Positions 10,897-22,902 of a DNA stretch of 47,610 nt are shown in pieces. This DNA comes from Krasilnikovozyma curviuscula (lineage: Eukaryota > Basidiomycota > Tremellomycetes > Cystofilobasidiales > Mrakiaceae), in assembly GCA_014825775.1 (NCBI GenBank), contig MVAQ01000170.1, positions 1 through 47,610 on the forward strand. The letters run 5' to 3'. The position numbers and the translations under genes are program-made. Under the pieces are notes generated by a model that saw nothing but the letters and a program-made list of their open reading frames with translations, was not told the origin of the DNA and did no database searches. Position 1 is the first letter of the stretch, and every line of letters begins with the position of its first letter.

Positions 10897-13800
10897 TCAA
10901 GCAAGAACAGGACTTGATTGTTTACTTCTAGGTCTTGGTTGCGTGGTTGCGATCCCTCCGACCGCTTCGGTAGCTTCTGAATCGGAGTGGGAAGGGGAAC
11001 TTGGGTACCGTGGGAAGTAGCTGGAATTGTCTTTCGTTGCTGTTGCTGTTGGTGTTGTCAAACCAGAGCTGGGAGAGTTGGAGAAGAACGAGTCTACCGA
11101 CGCGGAGGAAATGTTCCTGCCTGGTGTTGAATCAGCTGTCCCAGTGAAGAAGCAGAACCTGCAGCAGAGACAAATGTTATTTCAAGTCGAACAAACCATT
11201 TCGCAAAAAAAAAAAGAACACAACTCACTTGTCAATGAGAGACGCATATGACCCTGGGTTCGACAGCGATCCAGAACGACCACCGTTTGTGAGACTGGGG
11301 TCGTATCCTCGAGAGCTGCTTGGGCTGTCAGAAGGTGTCACAAAACTAGATGTAAATGAGGACGTCGATGTGGGTGATTCAAGCGATGCCGCGTTGGAGG
11401 AGATTGGCTGCATCCACGGCGGGCGGTCATCTCGGCTGACACCAGCCTGATCTGGGAAAGTGTTGAACCTCGAAGCAACGAGTTCTGATCCACCACCTGG
11501 AATGGCTTTGAGACCGATTCTTGGGGACGTAGGTGGTGTTTTGCGAACGTTGGAGCCGAGGGAAGAGAAGTAGTCGCCCGTCGAATGAGATCCTCGTACG
11601 TGGTGTCGACCTGATGGTGTGAGAACAGGTGCAGGTGGATTTGGCGCAAGAGTATCTGAAGGTTGAGAGGGAATGCTTCGAGATGCAAAGGCAAAGGTGT
11701 CCAGATCTCTAGGGCTTCCCATGCCGGCAGAAGTGTTTCTGCTATACTGCAACGAAGGTGGAGTTTTGGAACTCTGCTCGTGAGGTGACGCAAAGGAAGG
11801 AGGAGTAGCACCTCCATAGATAGCACTAGCGTTGCTCATAAGGTCAGGTAGCTCGCCGGAACCCTGTGGTCAAGCGGAGAACGTTAGCGAGAGAGAGAGA
11901 GGGGGCTAAACAAACCGGCTGCAAAGATGTGCCACTTACTGTAAGCTTTGTTGGTGACCCGCGAGGGGAGTCTGGATTCCAGCCAGAAGACCTGTACGAG
12001 TTGACTTTCGAAGTATGTTTCAGAGATAAGCCAAAGTCATATCTGCTGGCCAGAGGACTGCTAGGACCAATCTGAAGAGCTCGATGTGACTTGTCGGGGC
12101 TGGTAAGTGGCTGATTGTCCCAGTCCTGTACATATCCAGCCCTATCCTTATGAGGTGACATGGGAAGACTCATGGACTGCTTGAAGCGGGGTGAGATTCC
12201 GTTTGGCGGGCTGATGTTGCCATCTTCATCCGCTGTCATCTGATTCAGCTGGTGCTTCAAGTCTGCCATTCGATCCGAAGAACCTCGACCAGTGACATCC
12301 CACTGAGAACCAACTGCCTTGCTACCTCGAGCAGTCTTGCTTCCATCTCGAATCGCTGAGGCAGTAGGTAGGGTAGCCTTCATAAACGAGACCTGGAAGA
12401 AGCCAAGAATTGGAGTTTAGTGAGAAAGTTCACAAAAAGTATAGCGATTGATGAACTGAACACACCTGATAATTCTTCCCATCGTTCGAATCCCAAATCT
12501 CTCGACCATCAACCTCGTACCTGAGAGCTAGATAGATGGTCTTCTCAAGAATCCGAGCCATCAAATCTTGAAGCTTGATGACGAAGAAAAACCGGTCGAA
12601 TGCACCATCACGAATGGACTCTTTGTAGGTAGCCGTCACTTCAGAAGTCGTTAACCAATCGTCAGCCGTGAATCGGACGACCACACGCTGATGAAAGGAA
12701 GCCAAAGTATGGGTCAGAACAAAGAAAAGTGTGAATATTCAGAAAGAATAGGATCTTACTTTGTGGAAAGCGATGTTCTTGACGAACAACGACCCATTCA
12801 AATGCTTTCCATCCTCCGCTAAAACAATACTCTCAATCCAAACATCGCCCAACAAACCATCAACCGTCCTCGCAGGCCAATTTGGCAATCTTATCTCTAA
12901 ACCCTTAAGCGCCGCTTCTTCCTCATCACTTGTGGTTGGGAACGGGAAGTCACTCGAGTTGTTCTCATCTCCGGACCCAGTAGGTGATCCACTCCTAGAT
13001 ACAGCAGCTGGTTTCTGCTCGGCGAGAAAGAGCTTGACGCGTTCCAGTTTCGTGTCGAAGTGAACGTATTTCGGGCAGCTGGGCGTCGTGGGCGCTGACT
13101 TGGAGCCAATGTACTTCGGGTTGATGGTCGGATCATACACCGAGATCTCGTCCGCAGGCAGGCGTTCTTCGACGTAGTACGTCTTTAGGGACGGCTTCAC
13201 GAGCTCCCCAGACTTCTTCCTGACGAGGGGTGCAGAGATGGGTTGAATCGGGTTCTTGACCTCTTCTCCGGGAGCAACGATCTGGAACGTGCCAGTCGCA
13301 GAGTCGAACATCGGCTTCCCTAGCAGGTCGAGCTTGAGCCGAAGCGAGGCGTATGCAGGAGCGCTAGCACCGCTCTCTGACGCTGTATGATTTAAAGGTT
13401 TCGGGCGCAGAAGCTTGTTGTGCGGGTGAAGAGGTAGAGTCTTCTCGAGAGAGGACGTATGCTGAGTTGGTGTGGAGCTGAGGTCTGAAAATGTCGGCGA
13501 CGTTGGCGAAAGGGTCTTCGTCGGAAATGAAGGTGAAGTTCGAGGACTCGTTAGGCCGTCTGCATCAGGTGGGAGGTTAAGAAGGGCGACGGCAGCTTTT
13601 CGAGCTTCAGACGAGCCTCTCCTGCGGGGGATAAACGATAGGGTTTCCCCGTCTGCGTTATCGATCGGACTTGTACTCCGACTTCTCGAAACAGACGGCG
13701 ACTTATGATTCTGAGGGAATCTGACGAACGCCGTCTCGCGGTCTTCGTCTTTGCTGATGGAGCGACCACGGCGGTGACGTGGGATTGGTGCGCGTATGTC

Positions 13801-14415
13801 GACGGTAGACATCTCTGGGCTCCTATACGAGGTTGGAGAGGCGACTCTGACATCCATCGATGCTGAAGAATGTGTCACCATGTCTACGGGTTGGGTTTCT
13901 GAATGCTCTTTGTCCGGTGTCGGCGGCTGAATAACCAGCGTTGCAGCACCGGTTTCTCTGCGATCGAAAGCAATACACCAACTGTCAGACAGCAGCTTCA
14001 AGATCTCTCATGTCCATGGGCAACTAAAAGCTACTAACAGAAACTTGGCTTTGTGACTGGGGGACTCAGCCCTCTTTTGAAGGTTCGCGCCGTTCATGCT
14101 CCATCCGTTGGCACTACCCGGGTGATGGGCATGGCTTGAACCATGAGATGAACTCGAGGTTGAGCGGCGGGGAAACATCATGATCGGCGGCGGCTCAGGT
14201 TTGTCTTCCTGATGCCTGTCGACGCCCAGCGATAAGGCGAGCATCGAAGTAGGCGGCTCGGAGGACGACTTGTGATGGCCAGTTGACGACTGGGTCGGAG
14301 ACGGTGAAGTTGAAGAGGTGGGTGTGAGGAGATCAGTGATGGACGAGTACGACAGCGATGCTATCGACAGCCCTGGCGAGGGTAACTCCTGGAGTGTTGG
14401 GCTCACGTAGGGCAT
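10897..14415 (-). CDS. GAC1: Glycogen-targeting PP1 regulatory subunit with CBM21 (Gac1/Pig type)
   Basis: Brings type-1 protein phosphatase to glycogen and glycogen synthase. Six exons (14415-14039, 13981-12760, 12687-12466, 12392-11940, 11863-11229, 11158-10897) give 1,056 residues with frame kept throughout. Long Ser/Thr/Pro-rich regions flank the core. The PP1-docking RVxF-type motif is KYVHF near residue 430, directly followed by LERVKLFLAEQKP. CBM21 then runs through GLLGDVWIESIVLAEDGKHL, NGSLFVKNIAFHKRVVVRFT, DDWLTTSEVTATY, FDRFFFVIKL, ending REIWDSNDGKNYQVSF. The order docking motif then CBM21 is that of yeast Gac1/Pig1/Pig2 and animal PPP1R3. The last exon encodes a low-complexity tail ending RSKQSSPVLA. 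The yeast symbol is used by homology; Gac1 versus Pig1/Pig2 cannot be told apart by eye. Confidence 0.88.
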
Positions 14416-16431
14416 GAGGCGCTAGGATTTCTACAACCCTTCACGATGGACGCAACGAGGACCTAGGTCAAGAATTCTATGACACAGCCCAGAGATTATA
14501 TCTGTCAGCATAAGCGATGAAGAGGAGAGCTATCACGGACGACCAGAGGAAGAGAGCTCCGTCGGAAGCAGCGGCGACGATCATCGTCTTCCCAATTCAG
14601 ACTCTCGTACTCCTCCCGTCGATCCAATGATACATGACAAGCACTGCCCATAACGCATCTAATGCCCAGCCGCTTTCCATCTCACAACAGACTCTATTCC
14701 GTGTTCATGCCTACTCCATCGCAAAAAAAAAAAGGTTCGATTCGAGTGACTTACCAATAGCTGATGAGTCCGCCCTCGCTCTTGATGTAAGCGTGTCCAG
14801 ACCTCCAAAACGATACCGAATAAGGAGCTTGGTGCTGCTTCACTGCTATATCTAGAACCGAACACTTCTAGAGGGCTGTGAGCTGAGGTGATGACCAACT
14901 GGTAGCTGAGACGATGACCACCTGGAAGGTTGGAGCGAGACGGGGAGCGCTTGAAGAGCACGAAATGTCGACCAAAGAAGGACTTCCTGTCAGCCTGTGC
15001 TGTCCAGGGAGATAAAACGACGCCGTGTTGCAGTGGGGATATGTGTCATTGAGGAATGGGTAAAAAAAGGTGCGACATCAGCAGACCTGGACGATCAGGT
15101 AAATTGGTTTGAAATGACACATACCAGTAATGGATGGCAAGCCCAACGACGCCTGGTCTGAGCCTATATCTCCAACCTTGGCCCTGTTCTACCTTCGAGA
15201 TCCCACTCTGAAGGATAGCTTGAACCGAGGGATTCAACCCGGGACGTGGTGCTCGTTGCAGGCTGTAAAAAAAACGGCGTCAGTCCAGGGACGCCTTCCG
15301 GATCGTGGTCACTGTATAATCTACATTTTTCCTCAGGAAGCCCCAGCGCTTTCAATGAAGTATCAAAAGGCATCAGTAAAGTTTGAATCGTATTGTATCC
15401 AACCATCTATAGATAAAAGCGCTGTTGAATACGAGCTTTCTTTCCTAATGGAGAGGAGAAATTGCAATCTCAAATCACCACGCACTGCGAATACCTACAG
15501 CTAAACATTTTTGGACGCCGTTCCCTTCGAACCCCCAAAGGGCTCAGCGCAATGCGGTCTGCAGACCCCAGAACATCGTAGACAGGATGCAGTCTCAAAT
15601 GTAAACAACAGAAACAGGAGAGGGGAGAGATTCCACTAGCTAGTTACGAAATTGAGGGGAGGCCCCAACCCAATGCCACTACGGCCCCACAAACATATTG
15701 GATCGATCGAGCCGCCTGGGAAACTTTCCTCGAGCCAGAACCAGCTGTATGTCATTCTTCTCGAACAGTCTTTGTGCAGCTTCACGACGGGGACGAGAAA
15801 CAGCTTGCTTGGGTATCCATCACGCAGCATAACCTCGCCTCGAAAGTGCCCGCTGCTCAGTTCACGTCATTGACGAGACGTGCAGAGAACAAAAGCTCCA
15901 TTTCAAATCAGAACGGGAAAATCAGCTGGAAGACAGATGAGAGCAAGAGCCAATTCAGGTGTATGTGATGTCTTAAGATAAGATGCTGCTGCAGGGCTCC
16001 AACATATACAGTGTGTACAGTGTTCGAGATTCTGCGTGACGACAAGCACCCCCAAGATTCTGGGTTCAACTGTTCGCAGACTCAAGCTTCAAGACTCTGA
16101 TAGCATCAATGTAAACAGTGGTATCAAAAGAGGACACCGATAGGGTATGAGCAAGAAAGCGATCAACAAAAAAAGTAGGGTTGGTAACATTTGGAAAGCT
16201 CTACAAAAAAAGGACTGTTTGGCCTGCTGCAAGTCCAGTTATTTCTTTTCTTTTGGTTCATCTATATGGTGAGAGAAAGGGTGAGAGAAAGTAGTAAGAC
16301 GTAAAAGTACGCTTAAAGAATTTTGATTGGAGCAACAACTGTTGTTTTTGGAAGTACACACCCGCCCATGTGTACTGCTTTGGTATGAGCAAGAGAGGGA
16401 AGATAGAGAGATTTAAAGTATTTAAGTAGCT
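14416..16431. other. 2.0-kb stretch without a supported gene
   Basis: Lies between the start of the PP1-targeting gene and the stop of the next minus-strand gene. Frames of up to 124 codons occur (15130-15504 plus; 14659-14961 and 15164-15406 minus) but overlap on both strands and show no family motif or convincing splice partners. The minus peptide around 15170-15230 (GISKVEQGQGWRYRLRPGVV) looks slightly protein-like but is isolated. Long leaders for the flanking genes or a non-coding transcript are possible. Confidence 0.4.
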
Positions 16432-19400
16432 TCAAGCTCTTAAACGTTCATTTTGAGTAACCTGTCGACGTGCGAACAGTATCAGGTTAGGAAAATCCTG
16501 ACTGTGTTTGAGTTCTCAGCGTTGCTGCACTCACAGGTCGAATCCAGATTTCCCCTGGCTTACTTCTTTCACGGATGATTCGATAGGGCTGCAGCAGGAA
16601 CGGATCAAGTCAGCATCCGCAGATAAGAGAGGTGCTAGCAACAGAGAGATGGGGCTCACAGTCCTGCCCGGTCGTTCGAAACGCTGACGAAGGTCCACCA
16701 AAGCTGCACCATAGATTTGAAAATGAGCACATGTTCTGTGAATGGCAAAAAAATAATTTCCAGTACAGCGACTCACCTTCATTCGTTCCGCCGCACTGCA
16801 GCACAATCACGCCGGCCCACTCTTTGTGAACGACATCCGAGGCCGTCACGGTAAACTCAGTTCTGTGAACCCACTTCGCCACCATATAGCTGCCCTTTCC
16901 TCTAGAGTGCGAGGTGTTGGCTACAGCACCTTTCTCTTGGACCAGCTGCAGGATCAGAATTATCTCTTGTCAGTAAAAAAAAAAAAAGATGACATTCCTG
17001 GTGAATCGACTCGCCTTGAGATTTTTCTTTAGTTCATTTAAGTACGCAGTGAGATCTAGATAAACGAGAGGACTGCCGGGAGTTCGAATAATCTTGTGCC
17101 AGTAGGAGGGTGCATACTGGAACGAGTTGAAGCTGGCAGGGATCTCTCCCCAGGCCGAGAAAGAATAGTCAAGGTCAATCAAGTAGTTCCCATCGAAGAT
17201 CAGATGTCCAGCCTATTGAAAAGCAACGCGTCAGTTCTCTAGTTGACTGAGTACAACGAGAAATGAAAGTGTGGAAACCTCACATTTCCATCCTCGTACA
17301 CAGCAGTGTTCCACACGATGTCACCCTTCTCTAAAAGCTTCCAAATCCCAGCTTTCTTCATCTCATCCTCACAGGCAACGACTGCATCGTCCGACAGCCA
17401 CGCCGACTCGCTGGGTACAAAGCACCTGAACAGCGCCGCCCGCGCAGCTTTGTACAGAGGACTCTTGAAGTCGACCGACGGCATCGGTCGTTTTAGCATA
17501 TGCGAGCCTAAACTGCTGTTAAGAGAACTGCGCTGGGCGAAAAGGCGTGCTCGGTCGACTTGTTCTATCTGTGCGGTGGCCTGGAGTTTGAGCCGCATCA
17601 CAACACGAGAGAAATGTCTCGTGCAAGCCTGTAGGAGAGGGAGAAGCGCTGGATCCGATGTTTGACGCTGAAGAATCGCGTACGAAAGCTTCTGGTATTC
17701 TTCAGCAGGGAGTGAAAACCCTCTGAAGTAAGCGTTGAGATCGTTCGAGTTGAGAGCGAGGACTTCTTTTCGTCCAAAGTCGCGACTCCATGATTTATAC
17801 CCTATAAAGCGTAAAAATCTAGCTGTAACCAGCTCACGTAGCTTGTCATCCGCCGAAATGAGCTGCCGGATGATTCGGGATGTTGAGAAAAGTGCGAGCC
17901 AATCAGGGAACGAAAGATGCTTGAGCTAAAATATATGGAGACTGATCAGTAACGGCTGTGAATAAGAGAGAAAGCTATGCTTGCTCACAAGTGGCCCAAA
18001 GAGGGCATATTGCCCTACATGACACCACAGTGGATATGATCCAGGTGGAGGAATAGGGACAGTCGACGACATCAAGATCGGTGACAGGTGAGCCGAGACA
18101 TCCTTCAACGAAGCATACGATGAGGCGAAAGACGGAGATGGATAAAGATCTCCCTGTTGATCTTCCAGCTCGAATGATGTTGCATTGGGTGTCAGCAACC
18201 CATCTTCGTTTGTCGAGTCAATGACGGGTAGAGTTGAGCGACTCGTCGAAGGCGACTCTTCCATGGAAGATACTAGCGACTCCATCGTTGAGGAAGCGGT
18301 GAGTCGAGATGAGTGACCATCAGTGCTCTTGGACTCGAGATGTCGGAGATCGTCTCTTTGAGAGTCAGGTACACTTGAGATATCGTCACTGACGTTCAGC
18401 AAACGAACACGCTCAGTTTGTAACTGCTGTTCTAATTGTTGGTACTCCAATGTAGCAGATGCTTGTTGAGTAGATATTACTGGAGATGTTGCTTCAATTT
18501 CAGGGGATAAGTTGGTGCGCGACGCGTTTTGTCCGTGCGAGAAGCTTGGAGACTGAGGGGAATCTGGCATCGGAGTGGTGGCATCAAAGTTACTCGTCCG
18601 TTCTTGAAGGTTGAAGAATGAAGAATCTGATCGAGTGAGAGTATTGATGTTCTCTGCCACTGAGAAACTCGTTGGCATGATTGCGGGTCTTCCGAGCTTC
18701 GTCACACGAAGATCGCGGGACAGATCGTTTGCTGAACTGATTTGGGTGGTCGATTGAGAGGAACTCTGGTTTAATGGAAAAGGTGTAGTAGGAAGAGGAC
18801 GAGCAGCTTGAGCTGGAATGGATGAAGGGAAGGGGTTGAGGGAAGGTCGTGGTGGCGAAGCGTAAGGAAGTTCAGACCCCTCGAATGACGGACTGTGAGG
18901 GCTTGCTTCGGAAGATGAAGGTGGCACAGGCACAGTTTCAACAGGGGTTCCAAGAATAGACGGTAGTGAAGATGACAGTGCTAAGCTTGAAGAAGGGGAT
19001 CCTGAACGCTTCTTTACCTCGAGCGGTTTCGTTGCAGGAAGCACAGCAATGGAGATAGCAGGTGAAGGTGTCTGTACAGGAACAGGTAGGTGATCCAACC
19101 ATGGCTATCAGCAAAGTCGTCCTTACCATGCTACAAAATAGGAGATTATTACTTACTAGCTCGTTTGGAGCTGGAGTTGAGGGTAGGTCCTTCTTCTTGG
19201 GAGTGGATAGCAGCCTCGAGCGAAGCTCGCTTGCCTTGAGTCAATGGGATGGCAGAGATCAGCCAAGGAAAAACCATTTGGAATGAGAGAAGGGCTTACT
19301 CCAGCAACCGCTATCTTTGGTTCTTCAGATCCAGAGGTTGATGCAGTCCGCCTAGGCAGAACAGGCAAAGCCCTCCGAGGTGGAACCACTTCAGGCCGAT

Positions 19401-20986
19401 TTGATTCCACAGGCAAGAGCGTGGTAGTCAACGGTGGCGATGGTAAAGCTGGCTGTGGGAGATCTCGCTGAGGTGGTAGTCGTGGCGAGTTGAGAGCAAT
19501 CACATGTGGAGAGGCAAGCACCTCCGCAACATCGTCGGCTGGTGTAGCTTCTGGAGCGACAGGTTGAAGAATGGGTGGTGTTGCCAATGGCGTTTCTAAC
19601 GTTGATGATGGAGAGAATGAAGTTCCAGCAGCAAACGCAGCCATCGGATCGTCTATAGTAGAAAAGATGAAACGGGGGGAAGACTCATCAGCGGGCGAGG
19701 ATCCTTTGAGATCTCAGAAATCCAGAAAAACACAAAGACTGACACTTGCGTCGGGGACGTCCAGTCGACCCATTACTGGTGTCAACACTCATTTCTACGC
19801 TACTAGCAGCTGGGTTTGACCATCCGGTTGGTGAAGCCAGAGGGATGGAATCGCTGCTTCTGGTAGGACTCATCAACACAGGCGATGAGCCGACGCTTTC
19901 TCCACCTGATGAGCCTGACCTCAGATTCCCTCGTTGTTGGACCACGGAGTGAGCCTGGCGCATCGCTTCCTGCATACGCTCGTCCATGATGGCCACATTC
20001 GAACCTGACGCTGAACCAGTGGTTGATATAGAGCCTGCTCGGGAAAGAGGTGGTGCTTCAAACTGCGAAGAAATCTTTGAGTAGTTGGGAATGGAGAATG
20101 ATTGTAGTGGATGCGGCTTCTGGGGCAATTGTGAGTCCATATTAGGGTTAGCAGGAGATCCCAGAATGTCTGCATATTGGCCGCCTTGGGAGAAAAAGTT
20201 AAGGAAGTGGCTGGAGGGGTTGATTTGGGGAGAGATTTCTTGTCCAAGCAGGTCTGGCGTGATGGGTGTTTCCGGGTAGATTGAGTTCCGAGGAGAATAC
20301 GTTCGGCGGGAATCTATCGCACTCAACGTGGGTGAAGCTGGAGGGAGGTGACCATCAGGCAAGAAGGATAGCTCTGGTGAAGAGGGAGGAGTATCATCTG
20401 GCATCCGTTGGCGACGCTTGTGTGATTTGGGTGAAAGGGGAGGGGGTGAAGCAGAACTTGAAGGTGGCGAGACTGTGTAGACCGCTAAATTGGAGTTGAT
20501 ACCATGGGTGGGTGTCGAAGCTGATCTGGTCATGGCTGTTCTTTTGGTAGGTGTCGAAGGTAGAGGGGGAGGTATACCTTGACCAGGAGCGGTCACTTTC
20601 CTTTGCCTGACCTTCACCACCACGGGAACCTGACCACTGTCACTGCTGCCAACCTTCTTGGACCTCGCTGACCCACCAGAACCTCTATCTGAGTCCTCTC
20701 GTCGCAGCCTGGGGTCTGTCAGATGACTCTTCACTTCTCCTATACTGTCAGCGTCATTCCCACCCGGCGCAGACGACGCCCTCAGCGAGACGTCTCCCAA
20801 AGACGCACTTCGAGCAAACATCGAAGCGATTTTAAGATCCTGTGCTGGTACGGATGGTGCTGGGGACTTCCTGTATGATTCTTGGTCAGGACGGAAGGGT
20901 GGAATCTGTCCTAACGCCGTAGAAACCACCTCAGCTCCCCGCTGCTGCTGGCCAACGGTGCTTTTTTTCTTCTTGAGCTTGATCAT
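16432..20986 (-). CDS. Large, mostly disordered protein with a conserved C-terminal domain of unknown function
   Basis: Ten exons (20986-19744, 19652-19300, 19234-19157, 19104-17989, 17925-17284, 17212-17015, 16945-16777, 16703-16660, 16588-16535, 16461-16432) give about 1,308 residues. The N-terminal 850 or so are Ser/Pro/Thr-rich, with many SP/TP sites and a basic start (MIKLKKKKS). From GSYPLWCHVGQYALFGPL the sequence becomes compact and conserved in look: HLSFPDWLALFSTSRIIRQL (F-box-like in feel), then WLLEKGDIVWNT-type and AGHLIFDGNYLIDLDYSFSA segments, GSYMVAKWVHRTEFTVTASD, and near the end PYRIIRERSKPGEIWIRPV. I remember similar C-termini in basidiomycete hypothetical proteins but cannot name a family. 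One intron (17014-16946) has a GC donor. Confidence 0.75.
16946..17014 (-). other. GC-AG intron
   Basis: The exon ends CTCAAG at 17015, followed by GCGAGT; the acceptor is CTGCAG ending at 16946. Joining gives NELKKNLK then LVQEKGAVAN in frame, with a long T-tract before the acceptor. No GT donor nearby keeps the frame. Confidence 0.65.
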
Positions 20987-22902
20987 TTTGAGGAAGAGGT
21001 CCTAAGCCTGCTAGAGGGGAAGCCACCGATAGTTTTCAAGGGTACAGGAGCATGCAGTTTTGAGGTTTTGAGGTGTTGGTCGTCGAGGGAATATTGAAGA
21101 AATGATCGAGACCTCGACACGGGCTGCAAATTAAATGAGGCTTCACCCGCCAGAAAAACAACCCGATGGGAACTGCGCTGCTTGCTGGAGCAGTGACAAG
21201 ATGCAGAACTGGACGGACTGAAAACAATAATAATACTAGGCGAAAGCAAGATCTCCAGATGAGATTGGAAATAGGAAATCTCATGCTGAATGCGATGAAA
21301 CGGCGGAAGCACAACGCGTTCCTTCTTGCTGGAGATTGTGACGTGCGCACAGAGAGAGAGACACACACACACTGCATTACAAAGAGAAAACCAATAGCCC
21401 ATAGCGGATTTTCTATAAAGAAGCAGTGCTGCCATTCTGAAGAGTTAGAGTTAGGCTTTGGCCCAGTCGCATCACTCTTGAATGTGCACGCGCAGCCCAC
21501 GACGCGTCGCCGAGAAGATAGCTTATCATAATCTCATACTCTCAGCTCTGGGAAAGGAGCTGCCGTACATTCTGGTAGTACAAAATCGTCTCTGGAGACT
21601 ACAATAGGTGGTAGAACTGGAATCATCGCATCACCCGTAGAATCACTGGTACATTTCTTTTGGAAGGCCAGAAGTTTAGTGTCCCTCGTTTCTGTCTTAA
21701 CTCTTTTGCCCTAGAGCTGCACGCCTGTAGTCCTGCTTCTTCTTGAGCAGATCTTTTCTCATCTTCTTCTTCTGCCCCTCTCTTTCCTCCTTATTCTTGC
21801 TTCCTCCTCAGTGTCGTAAAGTTGAAGACCGGCACATTCAACTAACCTTTCGCTTTCTAAACTTGTTGATCTTCGCAAGGAAGAAAGACTTTTGTGCATT
21901 TCCTTTTCCAAACCGTCAAAAGAGGTCAGTAGCAGCATCTGTAACTTTATTATTTTAAATGGTACTTGGCTGATTGAGGACTGTCCGTGAGCAATACGAA
22001 AAGTAGTGATGAACTGACAAATTCTGAGAACATGAGCCGCTTAAAAGCATTCTCCGGTAACCGACCAACGATCCTATAAGGCTGAGCTGAATCCGAGAGT
22101 AGCATATAGATTCACTCCTCCAGAACGTTCCAAGCTGAACTTCTGTATCAGATCTCCTTTGATACCGGTCCCGTCGAAGCGAATCCAGAGGTAGAACTTC
22201 TGCTCACATAGCATCAACTCTGGAATATTGCTGCAATGTTTAATTCGATGAAGAAGATGAGGAGCCTCATTTTACTATCTTGATACTCGATACAGCCAGA
22301 ATTCTCCTACTAAGTCATCGCGGTCTGATCGCCTTATTATTCAGCCCAATCCTGGCAACATTCCTTCGCATGAAGGTCATCTTCGTACGTCTCAGATGTC
22401 GTCAATAACCCCATGGAAAGGAAGGACCAGGTACCAGAGCGGAATCTGTTTCACCCGGCACCTCAGCATCCCAATGACAAGAAGCCGATCTTAATCACTC
22501 AAAAGAGATCTTTTTTATCCTCATTATTCTCACAGTACAAGCCAGCTCTAAAAATGACCAAAAGAGGGCATACTAAACGGTAAGAATTTCATCTGTTGAG
22601 GGTGTGGTCAGATTCCAATTAAAGAGAGGAGCAACTCGGGCAGCAGCAGAACCTGTTAGGTAGCGCTCAGATCGATCTCGCATTCGCTGCAGAGACACTT
22701 GGACCACTCTGTTCGGTGTCAAGAATGGCTGAGAAACGTTCCTTAGAGGTGTTGATTGATATTCCCTTGCTGTCACCACGATGCACATGATCTCAATGAA
22801 AAAGAGTCCATATCGTTGATATTTCCCCCCGGCAAATAATGCCTTCACCCCCAATAAACCACATATCTCTCAAACCCCTAATGCTGAAGTTTGACAATGA
22901 AT
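20987..22902. other. 1.9-kb intergenic region
   Basis: Upstream of the large disordered protein and downstream of RPL37, both on the minus strand. It contains a short AG/AC microsatellite near 21349-21371 and pyrimidine-rich tracts (about 21735-21810). The longest frames (154 codons minus at 21036-21500, 121 plus at 21166-21531) overlap antiparallel without family features. I support no gene here; a long 5' leader or non-coding RNA is possible. Confidence 0.4.
21349..21371. repeat. AG/AC dinucleotide microsatellite
   Basis: A run of AG dinucleotides passing directly into AC dinucleotides. Confidence 0.8.

Noticed and set aside
12761..13063. 100-codon plus frame inside the PP1-targeting gene
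   Set aside because: Antisense shadow of the exon that carries the RVxF motif and the start of CBM21.
15225..15250. tRNA T-loop-like string (GGGATTCAACCCGGGA)
   Set aside because: The loop does not fit GGTTCRANYCC, and no A-box or acceptor stem is found at the right distance.
15130..15504. 124-codon plus-strand open frame between two minus-strand genes
   Set aside because: No family features, and it overlaps minus frames of similar quality.
21036..21500. 154-codon minus-strand frame
   Set aside because: No recognisable motif, no splice partners, and a competing plus frame of similar length.
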